Source: Herbaspirillum autotrophicum
GTDB lineage: Bacteria; Pseudomonadota; Gammaproteobacteria; Burkholderiales; Burkholderiaceae_D
Direction: 5' to 3'
Assembly (NCBI RefSeq): GCF_001189915.1
Contig: NZ_LFLS01000004.1
Span: forward strand, 62,001-126,000
DNA: 64,000 nt
Position numbers and translations under genes: made by a program. Below the pieces are notes generated by a model. It searched no databases. It was not told the origin of the DNA and saw only the letters and a program-made list of their open reading frames with translations. Of the stretch, positions 52,717 through 61,889 are shown piece after piece (the first letter of the stretch is position 1; every line of letters starts with the position of its first letter).

Positions 52717-52804
52717 AGGTTGCCGGAAGACATGTCAATTGCGCAATAGTAAACCAATCAATCCGCCACCGCAGTACTGCCATCAGGCTGCGCGTAACGT
52801 CTTC

Positions 52805-54562
52805 TTAACGATCGCCGGCGCGGCGTCCGGTGGCCTTGTGTTCATACATGCCCTGATCGGCCAGCTTGATCAGGGTTTCGGCATCGCGGCCGTCCGCCGG
52901 ATAAAAGGCGACGCCGATGGAAGTACCGACGGTCATGCCTGCGGCTTCCGGCACCCCGGCCAGACAATCCAGCGGCGGCCGCAACAGATCATCGAGCTTG
53001 GTCCGCAAGCGGTCGGCGAAAGCCGTGGTGGCCACACCCCAGCAGACAATCACGAATTCATCGCCACCATAGCGGGCCACGATATCGTTTTCCCGTACCG
53101 CCTGCCGCAGTCGTTGTCCGACTTCGATCAGCGTCTGATCGCCGTACTGATGCCCCAGCTTGTCGTTGATGGCCTTGAAGCGGTTCAGGTCGAGGAACAG
53201 TAATGTGAATACCTCAAATTCGCCGTCCGGCGACTTGCGGGTGCTTTGAATTGCGGCATCCAGATAACGCAACAATGCCGCCCGGCTGGTAACGCCGGTC
53301 AGCTTGTCGGTACTCAGCTCGGTTTGCATTTCCATGAAATTGCGCGCCAGCTGGCCAATTTCGTCACGCCGTTCGATACGCAGCTTGACGTTCATCTGGC
53401 CCTTGCCGATCCGGGTGGCGGCGCGTGACAGACGACGTACGTCGCGCACCACCCAATGCACGATGCTGAGTCCGGTCAGCAGCGCAATGATGATGGCGAC
53501 ACCGGCAATCACCACGGTCCAGCGTGCATTGTTGTCGAGCGTGCCCATGAAATCGCTGCGCGGTACTGCCACCACCGTGATCCAGCTCAGGCCGGCGTCA
53601 TCGCGGATCCAGGAGTAGGCCGCATAGACCGGTTCGCCATCGCCGTCATCGAACGTAAAGGTGCGTTCAACCGCACCACTGTTTTCGACCGCGGCCAGAC
53701 GCTGCTGCAAGGTGCCATAGGTATCCCGGAGAAAACGGCTGCGGCTGTCGGCGGCATTCAGACGACCGACCTCGCCGTCCTGATCGATGGCGACAATATC
53801 GCTTTCGGATGAAGCGATCAGATTACCGTCGGGTTCGATGATGAAGGCAATGCCATGCTGGCTGACGTGCAGGTTCTTCATGAAATCGCTCAACGCCGTG
53901 AGCGAAACGTCGGTTGCCACTACGCCCTGAAACTTGCCATCCTTCCCCGGTACCCGGCGCGCCCGCGTGGCCACCAGATCCTTTTCCCAGAAGTTGATGT
54001 AGATGCTGCTCCAGACATCGTGGCCGGCATCTTTTGCGGCCGCATACCAGGGCCGCTGACGCGGATCGAAATTGGTCTCTTCGTTTTTTGGCGCGCTCAG
54101 TTCGCCATCGATGCTGCTGAAACGATAAGCACTGCGAAATGTGGCCGGCCAATTCTTGACGCGCAATTCGCCGTCTGTCATCGAATGACGATACAAGCCA
54201 ACGAACTGGCCGGCGCGGTTGCCGTAGTAGACATAGTTGTTGGGATCGAGATGCAGCGAGGTCGCAATCCAGAAGCGCGATCGCATCGCCGTCAGGTCTT
54301 GCTCGATATCGGCAGCGGCGGTGAGACCGGTCGGGAACGCGGTTTCCAGCACTGCGGCGGCGCCGAACACATGCCGGTCAACTGCCAGTCCGACCCGCTC
54401 CACGGTTTCAAGCAGCATGCGGTCAGCCACTGAAATGACCGCCTGTCGTCCGGCAAAGTAAGACAGGAATCCCACCAGTAATGACAACACCAGAATCAAA
54501 ATGATGAACGGCAAAATCAAGACCTGCGCCAAAGAACGCGAAGATCGAAGGATATGTATCAT
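52805..54562 (-). CDS. Diguanylate cyclase with periplasmic dCache sensor and HAMP
   Basis: A 585-residue protein. Helix 1 (LILPFIILILVLSLLVGFLSYF) leads to a periplasmic double-Cache domain (FDPRQRPWYAAAKDAG and GVVATDVSLTALSDFMKNL are typical), then helix 2 (WTVVIAGVAIIIALLTGLSIV), HAMP (LSRAATRIGKGQMNVKL) and a GGDEF domain with RYGGDEFVIVCWG. KLTGVTSRAALLRYLD marks the domain start. Cache sensors bind small organic molecules; the ligand is unknown. ATG 54562 is chosen; the TTG at 54568 would add two residues. It is the third cyclase in a row on this strand. Confidence 0.9.
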   Translation of the reverse strand: MIHILRSSRSLAQVLILPFIILILVLSLLVGFLSYFAGRQAVISVADRMLLETVERVGLAVDRHVFGAAAVLETAFPTGLTAAADIEQDLTAMRSRFWIATSLHLDPNNYVYYGNRAGQFVGLYRHSMTDGELRVKNWPATFRSAYRFSSIDGELSAPKNEETNFDPRQRPWYAAAKDAGHDVWSSIYINFWEKDLVATRARRVPGKDGKFQGVVATDVSLTALSDFMKNLHVSQHGIAFIIEPDGNLIASSESDIVAIDQDGEVGRLNAADSRSRFLRDTYGTLQQRLAAVENSGAVERTFTFDDGDGEPVYAAYSWIRDDAGLSWITVVAVPRSDFMGTLDNNARWTVVIAGVAIIIALLTGLSIVHWVVRDVRRLSRAATRIGKGQMNVKLRIERRDEIGQLARNFMEMQTELSTDKLTGVTSRAALLRYLDAAIQSTRKSPDGEFEVFTLLFLDLNRFKAINDKLGHQYGDQTLIEVGQRLRQAVRENDIVARYGGDEFVIVCWGVATTAFADRLRTKLDDLLRPPLDCLAGVPEAAGMTVGTSIGVAFYPADGRDAETLIKLADQGMYEHKATGRRAGDR

Positions 54563-54802
54563 GAACAAATACTTTATAAATTTTCTTGGATACGGCGCCT
54601 GGCCTCAGGCCGGCTTCATGATGTCCATATACGCTCCCCTGCACCGGTCTGCGGCAAACAATGACAATGATGATGAACTGACATCAGCGTCGTTTTGCGT
54701 AGGACCGATAGCCGCAAATATACCTGCTTTCGCGCGCTGCGCGGACAACTTTCCCGTGTTGTCACCAATTGGTGCCGGAATGGCCGCGTGAAATATCGCG
54801 GC

Positions 54803-54838
54803 AAAAAAAGGCGGCATTGCCTGTTCAGCAATGCCGCC
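54803..54838 (-). terminator. Terminator downstream of the serine hydrolase gene
   Basis: GGCGGCATTGC (54810-54820) and GCAATGCCGCC (54828-54838) are perfectly complementary with a 7-base loop; on the minus strand seven T residues (complement of 54803-54809) follow. It lies 52 bases after the hydrolase stop. Confidence 0.88.
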
Positions 54839-54890
54839 TGATGACAGCGTCACCGCAGACCGGGCGTGACGCCGGATGCTGCCCGGCAGA

Positions 54891-56264
54891 TCAGCGTGAC
54901 AGCGACATCAAAAACTGTGCCAGTGCATCGAACGCCGGAATCGTGGTGGGATCGTTGGCGGCATTGCCGGCTACCGGATGCGATGCATAACGCACGATCA
55001 CCATTTCCGCCTTGGGATCGACATAGATGCGCTGGCCGTGTACACCGCGCGCGCTATAGGCGCCATGCGGATTGTGCGACACCCACCACATATCACGATA
55101 ACTCCAGCCCGGCAACAACCCGTAACCGGCTTTGGCAAATGCCGCCTTGTCACCGCCGCCGCGAATATCCGCGACCGCTGCTTGCGGGATGATTTGCTGA
55201 CCGTTGAAACGACCGTCATTGCGCAACATTTCACCGAAGCGCGCCAGATCGCGCAAGCCGGTATTCAAGCCGCCGCCGGCAAACGGGGTACCGATGGAAT
55301 CCACCGTCATGTAGGCATCCTGTTCCGCTCCGAGGCGACGCCAGATGCGCTCCGACAACAACTCGGCAACATTGCGGCCGGTGGCGCGGGCAATGATCCA
55401 GCCGAGCACATCGGTATTGACGGTCTTGTATGCAAAGCCGTCACCATGCTGACCTTGCGGCTGCACCGTTTGCAGAAATTCAAAATAGCTGCGCGGCCCG
55501 GTGTAATCCTTCGGCTTGGGCAACGGGCTGCCGGCCTGGGCGTGCTGCCAGACTTCCGCGTTGGGGTCGGCGTAATCCTCGCTGTACTTGAGTCCGGTAG
55601 TCATATCCAGCACCTGCCGCACGGTGGCGCTGCCGAATGCCGAGGACGCCAGTTCCGGCACATAGTCGGCCACGCGCTTGCCGGCGTCGATCTTGCCTTC
55701 TGCCACCAGCGTTGCGCCCAAGGTGCCGATGACCGACTTGGTCACCGACATCGCCGCATGCTGCCCGTCTTGTTGGAGCGACCCGAAATAGCGTTCATAC
55801 ACGACCCGGCCGCGATGCAAGACCACGATGCCATCGGTGTAATTGGCGGCCAGCGACTGTTCCCAGGTCATGGGTTCGGCAGCACCCAGCGGTACGAAAC
55901 GCAAGGCGTCGATACGCTGGTTCAGAGCAACGCTGTCCTGACGCGGCAACGCCACCGGCGCACCGAGTCCGCGCGAGATATTGACGGTCGGCATCAATTG
56001 CCGGAAATGCGACACGCTCCAGCGCATGGCCGGAAATTGAAAATAACTGCCATCTTCAAAACGCAGTGTGCGGTCAGGTGGCGGCGGCGAACCGACCATC
56101 CAGCCCAATCGCGCCGGATCGCTGGCGGCAGCATCAGGTACTGCTGCCGATGGCGACGCCGCTGCAGCAGTGGCAACGTACAGCAGGCTGAGCGTGATCC
56201 CGGCAGTGATGCCGGATACGTTGCGGGCGATATTGCGGGGCGAACGGAATGCATTCAAGCGCAT
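54891..56264 (-). CDS. Serine hydrolase of the beta-lactamase class C/esterase family
   Basis: A 457-residue exported hydrolase of the beta-lactamase-like fold. The signal region is IARNVSGITAGITLSLLYVATAAAA. The catalytic SxxK motif is SVTKSVIGTLGA, and YKTVNTDVLGWIIARATGRNVAELL supplies the tyrosine/asparagine motif. The C-terminal YSARGVHGQRIYVDPK takes the place of the KTG/HxG strand. Members of this group are usually esterases or D-aminopeptidase-like enzymes rather than true beta-lactamases; resistance should not be assumed. ATG 56264 has AGGAAAGGAAATC, a strong ribosome-binding site; the frame further upstream is not used. Confidence 0.88.
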   Translation of the reverse strand: MRLNAFRSPRNIARNVSGITAGITLSLLYVATAAAASPSAAVPDAAASDPARLGWMVGSPPPPDRTLRFEDGSYFQFPAMRWSVSHFRQLMPTVNISRGLGAPVALPRQDSVALNQRIDALRFVPLGAAEPMTWEQSLAANYTDGIVVLHRGRVVYERYFGSLQQDGQHAAMSVTKSVIGTLGATLVAEGKIDAGKRVADYVPELASSAFGSATVRQVLDMTTGLKYSEDYADPNAEVWQHAQAGSPLPKPKDYTGPRSYFEFLQTVQPQGQHGDGFAYKTVNTDVLGWIIARATGRNVAELLSERIWRRLGAEQDAYMTVDSIGTPFAGGGLNTGLRDLARFGEMLRNDGRFNGQQIIPQAAVADIRGGGDKAAFAKAGYGLLPGWSYRDMWWVSHNPHGAYSARGVHGQRIYVDPKAEMVIVRYASHPVAGNAANDPTTIPAFDALAQFLMSLSR

Positions 56265-56444
56265 GATTTCCTTTCCTGAGAATCGATCAATCCGGAAGCG
56301 GCAGCCAGTCTCATGACGACGGCAATGGGCGGCCGAGATGCTGACTGCGGCGGCGCGCTCAAGGATGACAGACGACTTGCAGATTGACAATCACATTCAC
56401 GGACGCGCGCCTGCATTCACGCCGCGAGTCCGGCGCAACACAAG

Positions 56445-56472
56445 TTGTATGTCTGCAAATCCGACCTACAAT
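56445..56472 (+). promoter_or_regulatory. Possible sigma-70 promoter of the oxidase operon
   Basis: TTGTAT (56445-56450) and TACAAT (56467-56472) with a 16-base spacer resemble -35 and -10 boxes, about 90 bases upstream of the first operon gene. Confidence 0.35.
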
Positions 56473-56561
56473 AAAAGTGCCATCGCCAAGTATTTTTCCT
56501 GGTTTGCCTGCCGGCAAAACATGCCCGCTTGCATTGGTCAATTCGCCTTACGGAGGTCGAT

Positions 56562-57065
56562 ATGGAACTGCACATGCATTCACATCACTGGGAACGTCGC
56601 CTACCCGACTGGCCGGCCGCCGCAGTATCCGGTTTTCTGGCCGGTGCGGTCCTGATGGTCCTCGAATTACTCTGGTCCACGCTGATTACCGGTGCCAGTC
56701 CATGGGAAACCTCACACATGGTGGCGGCCATTGTCATGGGTCCGGATGCCATGCAATCAGGCGTCTTCAGCCTCAGCGTGGTGGCCGTGGCACTGGCTAC
56801 CCATTACGTGCTCGGTATCGTGTTCGCCCTGATACTGGCGGCGGTGATTGCGCCGTTCCATCTGGATTCCAGTATCGGCATGCTGTTGCTGACCGGCGTG
56901 GTGTTCGGCGCATTGCTGTATCTGTTCGACTTCTATGCCATGGTGCGTTTCTTTTCCTGGTTCACCGACATGCGCGGCTGGACCACCTTTGCCGCGCATC
57001 TGGTGTTTGGCGTGGTAGCGGCGCTGGCCTATTGGAAACTGGAAGGCCGCACTCTGAAGTCCTAG
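56562..57065 (+). CDS. Small integral membrane protein at the head of the oxidase operon
   Basis: A 167-residue protein with four helices (AAAVSGFLAGAVLMVLELLW, GVFSLSVVAVALATHYVLGIVFALILAAVIA, SIGMLLLTGVVFGALLYLFDFYAMVRFF, FAAHLVFGVVAALAYWKL). The N-terminus is histidine-rich (MELHMHSHHWE), which might bind copper or haem. No named family is recognised. ATG 56562 has ACGGAGGTCGAT. Its position 107 bases before the subunit II gene suggests an assembly or accessory role in the oxidase; that is an inference. Confidence 0.6.
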   Translation: MELHMHSHHWERRLPDWPAAAVSGFLAGAVLMVLELLWSTLITGASPWETSHMVAAIVMGPDAMQSGVFSLSVVAVALATHYVLGIVFALILAAVIAPFHLDSSIGMLLLTGVVFGALLYLFDFYAMVRFFSWFTDMRGWTTFAAHLVFGVVAALAYWKLEGRTLKS

Positions 57066-57171
57066 CGCGCAACGCTGTTCTGGTACTGCCTGCATCGGCC
57101 TGACCTGGCCCGCGAACGACAATCTTGCCGGGCGGGCAAGGCCAGGTGCATTATCGAAAAAGAAAGCCGAT

Positions 57172-58377
57172 ATGATCATGGCCGTGGTCCTTATCGTGAT
57201 CGTTGCCGCCGCCCTGCTGTTTCATTTGATCAGTCCGTGGTGGACCACACCGCTTGCCTCCAACTGGGGACAGATGGATGACATGCTGACGGTCACGCTG
57301 GTGATCACCGGCATTTTTTTTGTCGGTATCAATCTGTTTCTGGCCTGGATGCTGGTACGTTTTCGCCATCGTGAACCGTTACCCGGCGCTGCGTTCCACG
57401 CCACCGGCCACACCGCTGCCTATCTGCCGGAAAACAAAAAACTGGAACGCTGGCTGATCATCGGCACCGGCGTCGCCATCATGATCTTGCTGGCGCCCGG
57501 TTTGCTGGTCTACGCCGCGTATGTCAGGCCGCCACCTGATGCACTGATACTGGAAGTGCTCGGACAGCAATGGCAATGGCGTTATCGTTTCGCCGGCGCC
57601 GATGGCAAGCTCGGCGCCAGCAGCATCGGTCTGGTCAGCCCGACCAATCCCTTCGGCCTGAGTCCGGTCGACCCGGCAGCACAGGGCAACATTCTGATCA
57701 CCGGTGGCGAAGTCCATCTGCCGCTGGGGCGACCGGTCAAATTCCTGTTCCGCTCGAATGACGTGCTGCATGATTTTTATGTGCCGCAATTCCGCGCCCG
57801 CATGAATATGGTGCCCGGCATGGTGACCTCGTTCTGGCTGACGCCGACCCGCGCCGGCAAATATGAAGTGATGTGCGCGCAACTGTGCGGCCTCGGCCAT
57901 GCCAACATGCGCAGCTATGTGGTGGTCGAGAGTGAAGCCGAATTCCAGCGCTGGCTGCACAGTCAACCCAGTTTCGGCGCCCTGCTGGCGAGCGCGAATG
58001 CCAGCAACACCCAGACTGCCAGCCCGGGTTCGCCGGCCGCGCAACTGATCGCCCGGGGCCAGGCACTGGCGCATTCCAAGGCGTGTGTCGCCTGTCACAG
58101 CGTGGATGGCAGCGCCAGTGTCGGTCCCACCTGGAAAGGCTTGTTCGGCAAAACCGAAACCATGGCTGACGGTTCTGCCGCCCACGTCGATGCCGCTTAT
58201 CTGCAGGCGTTCATCCGCGATCCGCAATCGCGCGTGATCAAAGGCTTCACGCCCATCATGCCCAAGATTGAAATGAGCGATGCCGAACTGGCCGCGCTGA
58301 TTGCCTATATCCAGTCGTATGGCGTGACGCCGGCGGATCCGGCAGCGCCTGCGACCACCGCCGCCGCGCAGAAGTAA
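57172..58377 (+). CDS. coxM: Cytochrome c oxidase subunit II with fused cytochrome c
   Basis: A 401-residue subunit. Two helices (VVLIVIVAAALLFHLI... and VTLVITGIFFVGINLFLAWMLV, LIIGTGVAIMILLAPGLLVY) anchor the periplasmic cupredoxin domain. CuA ligands are in CAQLCGLGHANM with the upstream histidine in VLHDFYVPQFRARMNMVPGM. A C-terminal class I cytochrome c domain has CVACH and MPKIEM, so this is a caa3-like subunit that takes electrons from soluble donors through its own haem. ATG 57172 has AAAGAAAG. The gene order matches alternative oxidases of the CoxMNOP type. Confidence 0.9.
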   Translation: MIMAVVLIVIVAAALLFHLISPWWTTPLASNWGQMDDMLTVTLVITGIFFVGINLFLAWMLVRFRHREPLPGAAFHATGHTAAYLPENKKLERWLIIGTGVAIMILLAPGLLVYAAYVRPPPDALILEVLGQQWQWRYRFAGADGKLGASSIGLVSPTNPFGLSPVDPAAQGNILITGGEVHLPLGRPVKFLFRSNDVLHDFYVPQFRARMNMVPGMVTSFWLTPTRAGKYEVMCAQLCGLGHANMRSYVVVESEAEFQRWLHSQPSFGALLASANASNTQTASPGSPAAQLIARGQALAHSKACVACHSVDGSASVGPTWKGLFGKTETMADGSAAHVDAAYLQAFIRDPQSRVIKGFTPIMPKIEMSDAELAALIAYIQSYGVTPADPAAPATTAAAQK

Positions 58378-58398
58378 GACAGCCCAAGGAGAGTGATC

Positions 58399-60183
58399 AT
58401 GTATGCCGACAGCGGGAGGTCCGGAACTCAGGCCGGTGCCCATGATGACAGCCACGGACCGCAAAGCTTCTGGCTCCGATACGTCTGGAGCCAGGATCAT
58501 AAAGTGATTGCGATCCAGTATGCATCGGTTGCCATCATCGCCGGCCTGGCCGGTTTGCTGCTGTCCAATCTGATGCGGCTGCAACTCGGCTTTCCCGGCC
58601 GCTTCGCCTTCATCGACGCCAGTCACTACTATCAGTTCGTCACCATGCACGGCATGATCATGGTGATTTATCTGCTGACCGCGCTGTTTCTCGGCGGCTT
58701 CGGCAATTACCTGATTCCGCTGATGACAGGCGCGCGCGACATGGCGTTTCCCTATCTGAACATGCTGAGTTTCTGGGTCTATCTGTTGTCGGTCATCGTG
58801 CTGATGGCCAGCTTCTTTGTTCCCGGCGGGCCGACCGGTGCCGGCTGGACCTTGTACCCGCCGCAGGCGGTGTTGCCCGGCACTCCCGGTTACAGTTGGG
58901 GCATCATCCTGATGCTGGTGTCGTTGCTGATCTTTATCGTCGCCGCCACCATGGGTGGTCTCAATTACGTCACCACGGTATTGCAATGTCGTACCGAAGG
59001 CATGACGCTGTTTCGCATGCCGCTTACCGTATGGGGCATCTTTGTCGCCACGGTGCTGGCCCTGCTGGCATTTCCGGCGCTGTTCGTGAGCGGCATCATG
59101 ATGTTGCTGGACCGCACGCTGGGCACCAGCTTTTTCATGCCGGCGCTGATTTCGATGGGCCAGGTCAGCGACTACAAGGGCGGCAGCCCGCTGTTGTTTC
59201 AGCACCTGTTCTGGTTCTTTGGCCATCCGGAAGTCTATATCGTGGCCTTGCCGGCATTCGGCATCGTGTCCGATCTGCTGAGCGTGCATGCCCGCAAAAG
59301 CATCTTCGGCTACCGCACCATGGTGTGGGCGATTCTGGCCATCGGCGTGCTGTCGGTCGTGGTCTGGGCGCACCACATGTTCATCAGCGGCATGAACCCC
59401 TACTTCGGATTTTTCTTCGCCACCACCACCCTGATCATCGCCGTGCCGACCGCGATCAAGGTCTACAACTGGCTGCTGACCCTGTGGCGCGCCGACATCC
59501 ACATGTCGGTGCCGATGCTGTTTGCGCTGGCCTTCATCAGCACCTTCGTGATCGGCGGCCTGACCGGTCTGTTCCTCGGCAATGTCAGTGTCGACATTCC
59601 GTTGTCGAATACCTACTTCGTGGTAGCGCATTTCCACATGGTGATGGGAGTGGCGCCGCTGCTGGTGGTGTTTGGCGGCATCTGCCACTGGTTCCCCAAG
59701 ATCACCGGCCGCATGCTCAATGACCGCGTCGGCAAGCTGCATTTCTGGATCACCTTCATCGGTACCTATGCCATCTATTTTCCGATGCACTATCTCGGCA
59801 TCCTCGGCATGCCGCGCCGTTACTACAACTTTGACAACTACCAGTTCATCCCGCCCTCGGCCTATGCGCTCAATACCTTCATTACCGTGGCAGCGCTGAT
59901 TGTCGGCGCGGCGCAATTGCTGTTCATCGGCAATCTGCTATGGAGCGCCTGGCGCGGCAAACCGGCCGGCGCCAATCCGTGGCGCGCAGCCTCGCTGGAA
60001 TGGCAAACCCCGCAGACACCACCCGCGCACGGCAACTGGGGGCCGCATTTGCCGGTGGTGCATCGCTGGGCGTATGCCTACAGCGTGCCCGGCGCGCCGC
60101 AAGATTTCATTGCCCAGAATGCACCGCTGCAAGATGGCGGTCAGGAACCTGAACCTTATTCTGCCAAAGGAGCCATGCCATGA
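58399..60183 (+). CDS. coxN: Cytochrome c oxidase subunit I
   Basis: A 594-residue haem-copper oxidase catalytic subunit with about twelve helices plus extra C-terminal segments. The active-site motif is FWFFGHPEVYIVALPAFGIVS (CuB histidine, tyrosine and the D-channel glutamate), with the CuB histidine pair in VVWAHHMFISGMNP, and haem ligands in VAHFHMVMG and TMHGMIMV. AVPTAIKVYNWL holds the K-channel lysine. It is of type A1. AAGGAGA ends six bases before ATG 58399, favouring this over GTG 58393. The C-terminal tail (about 70 residues) overlaps the next gene by four bases. Confidence 0.95.
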   Translation: MYADSGRSGTQAGAHDDSHGPQSFWLRYVWSQDHKVIAIQYASVAIIAGLAGLLLSNLMRLQLGFPGRFAFIDASHYYQFVTMHGMIMVIYLLTALFLGGFGNYLIPLMTGARDMAFPYLNMLSFWVYLLSVIVLMASFFVPGGPTGAGWTLYPPQAVLPGTPGYSWGIILMLVSLLIFIVAATMGGLNYVTTVLQCRTEGMTLFRMPLTVWGIFVATVLALLAFPALFVSGIMMLLDRTLGTSFFMPALISMGQVSDYKGGSPLLFQHLFWFFGHPEVYIVALPAFGIVSDLLSVHARKSIFGYRTMVWAILAIGVLSVVVWAHHMFISGMNPYFGFFFATTTLIIAVPTAIKVYNWLLTLWRADIHMSVPMLFALAFISTFVIGGLTGLFLGNVSVDIPLSNTYFVVAHFHMVMGVAPLLVVFGGICHWFPKITGRMLNDRVGKLHFWITFIGTYAIYFPMHYLGILGMPRRYYNFDNYQFIPPSAYALNTFITVAALIVGAAQLLFIGNLLWSAWRGKPAGANPWRAASLEWQTPQTPPAHGNWGPHLPVVHRWAYAYSVPGAPQDFIAQNAPLQDGGQEPEPYSAKGAMP

Positions 60184-60839
60184 TCCCCGCGCTCTTGCTC
60201 AAGGCTGCCAGCGACAGCGACGATATGCCGCGCAGCCCCCGTTTCGATGTCGACCGCGCTTACCGCGACCGTCATCAGGCAGCGGCTGCCGTGGCCCTGT
60301 GGCTGTTCATGGCGGTGGCCGGGATGTTGTTCATGCTGTTCCTCGCCGCCTATGTGATGCGCATGAATGGCAGCGACTGGTCGGTGATCGCATTGCCATG
60401 GCAATTGCAACTGAGTACCGCGCTGCTGTTCGCCAGCGGCATGTCCATGCAACAGGCGGCACTGGCGGCGCGCTATGGCATGCGCCAGAACACGCGCCTG
60501 CTGATCGGTGCCGGGGCCTTGTTTGCGCTGGCCTTTCTGTTGGTCCAATGCTGGGCCTGGCATGCGCTGCTGGCCAACAATGTGCTGCCGGTCAACAATC
60601 CGGCCGGCAGTTTCTTTTATCTGCTGACTGCCATGCACGGCTTGCACGTCATCGGCGGCATGGCGGCGCTGGCATGGACTGCCCGCACCGTCTGGGCCGG
60701 ACCGCAAGTCACGCGCAATGCCTGGCGCCTGAGTTTGTGCGCACGCTACTGGCATTTCCTGCTGGCGCTGTGGCTGGTGCTGTTTGCGACCTTGGGCTGG
60801 CTGACGCCGGACGTGGTCAATTTCATTTGCGGCAGGTGA
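60180..60839 (+). CDS. coxO: Cytochrome c oxidase subunit III-like protein, first copy
   Basis: A 219-residue subunit III homologue with five helices (AAVALWLFMAVAGMLFMLFLAAYVM, LQLSTALLFASGMSMQQAALAA, IGAGALFALAFLLVQCWAW, FFYLLTAMHGLHVIGGMAALAWT, YWHFLLALWLVLFATLGWL). MHGLHVIGG and YWHF are subunit III hallmarks. It starts within the subunit I stop (ATGA). Two subunit III genes in succession characterise the alternative CoxMNOP-type oxidases described in Bradyrhizobium. It should stabilise the catalytic subunit. Confidence 0.82.
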   Translation: MIPALLLKAASDSDDMPRSPRFDVDRAYRDRHQAAAAVALWLFMAVAGMLFMLFLAAYVMRMNGSDWSVIALPWQLQLSTALLFASGMSMQQAALAARYGMRQNTRLLIGAGALFALAFLLVQCWAWHALLANNVLPVNNPAGSFFYLLTAMHGLHVIGGMAALAWTARTVWAGPQVTRNAWRLSLCARYWHFLLALWLVLFATLGWLTPDVVNFICGR

Positions 60840-60844
60840 ACCTC

Positions 60845-61549
60845 ATGCCCATCTCTCCCTCACCGGCAATTGTTGCCGCCGCACCGGCCGGCGGCTGGCA
60901 GGGCTTGCTGGCCGACTGGTCGGGCGACCGCCAGTCATTCCGCGTCTCGTGGGGCAAGGCCATGATGTGGATTTTCTTGCTCAGCGACACCTTCATTTTC
61001 AGTTGCTTCCTGACCGGCTACATGACCATGCGCATGGCGGCCACCATGCCGTGGCCGGATGCCAGCGTCGTGTTCGCCCTCAACATCCATGGCAGCGAAG
61101 TGCCCTTGCTGCTGATCGCCATCATGACTTTTGTGCTGATCAGCAGCAGCGGCACCATGGCCATGGCGGTCAATTGCGCCTATCGCGGCGACCGCGTCAA
61201 TGCCGCCAGCCTGATGCTGGTGACCGCTGCGCTCGGTGAATTGTTCGTCGGCATGCAAGCCTTCGAATGGTCGCATCTGATCCTCGAAGGCGGCGTGCGG
61301 CCATGGGGCAATCCGTCGGGAGCGCCGCAATTCGGTTCCACTTTTTTCATGATTACCGGTTTCCACGGTTTGCACGTCACGGCTGGCGTGATTTATCTGT
61401 GGGTGGTAGCGATCCGTCTGCTGCGCGGGCGCTACGACAATACCGGTGGCGCCGGACCGAACTACCAGATTGTGGAAATCGCCGGCTTGTACTGGCACTT
61501 CGTCGATCTGGTCTGGGTCTTCATTTTTGCCTTGTTCTATTTATGGTGA
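60845..61549 (+). CDS. coxP: Cytochrome c oxidase subunit III, second copy
   Basis: A 234-residue subunit III of the same family, closer to canonical quinol/cytochrome oxidase subunit III: FLLSDTFIFSCFLTGYMTMRM, LGELFVGMQAFEWSHLI, FFMITGFHGLHVTAGVIYLW and AGLYWHFVDLVWVFIFALFYLW. The ATG 60845 is five bases after the previous stop. The long frame beginning upstream in the subunit I gene is a shadow. Having its own conserved EWSHLI and YWHFVD motifs, it is likely the functional subunit III, the shorter gene product acting as an extra subunit. Confidence 0.9.
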   Translation: MPISPSPAIVAAAPAGGWQGLLADWSGDRQSFRVSWGKAMMWIFLLSDTFIFSCFLTGYMTMRMAATMPWPDASVVFALNIHGSEVPLLLIAIMTFVLISSSGTMAMAVNCAYRGDRVNAASLMLVTAALGELFVGMQAFEWSHLILEGGVRPWGNPSGAPQFGSTFFMITGFHGLHVTAGVIYLWVVAIRLLRGRYDNTGGAGPNYQIVEIAGLYWHFVDLVWVFIFALFYLW

Positions 61550-61553
61550 ACGC

Positions 61554-61868
61554 ATGACTTCCGCACATGGGCAACAACATCCGATCAGCCTCTACCTGAA
61601 AATATGGGGACTGTTATTCGTGCTGAGCACGATGTCGTATCTGGTCGACTATTTCCAGTTCCACGGTTATCTGCGCTGGACCCTGATCGTGTTGTTCATG
61701 TTGCTCAAGGCCGGCCTGATCGTCTCGGTTTTCATGCACATGGCCTGGGAGCGGCTGGCACTGGTGTATGCAATTCTGGTGCCGCCGCTGTGCCTGCTGG
61801 TGCTGGTCGGCCTGATGGCGACCGAGGCTCATTACACTTTCCTGACGCGCTTGCTGTTCTTTCGCTGA
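61554..61868 (+). CDS. Cytochrome c oxidase subunit IV-like protein
   Basis: A 104-residue protein with three helices (YLKIWGLLFVLSTMSYLVDYF, WTLIVLFMLLKAGLIVSVFMHMAWE, YAILVPPLCLLVLVGLMATE). The block LFMLLKAGLIVSVFMHMAWE is typical of prokaryotic COX4/CyoD-type subunits. It starts four bases after the subunit III stop and is the last gene of the oxidase operon; the convergent polymerase gene ends 21 bases beyond. It probably assists assembly. Confidence 0.82.
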   Translation: MTSAHGQQHPISLYLKIWGLLFVLSTMSYLVDYFQFHGYLRWTLIVLFMLLKAGLIVSVFMHMAWERLALVYAILVPPLCLLVLVGLMATEAHYTFLTRLLFFR

Positions 61869-61889
61869 GGCCGCTGCCGACAACAGTAC

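Noticed and set aside
54561..54791. 76-residue plus-strand frame divergent from the third cyclase, with AAGGA before its ATG
   Set aside because: No recognisable features and it overlaps the cyclase start by two bases; too little support to annotate.
54891..56264. Antibiotic-resistance beta-lactamase
   Set aside because: The SxxK and Tyr motifs show the fold, but the KTG motif is not clear; esterase-like relatives are common, so resistance is not claimed.
57379..59916. 845-residue minus-strand frame across the oxidase genes
   Set aside because: Low-complexity His/Gln/Asp-rich antisense shadow of coxM and coxN.
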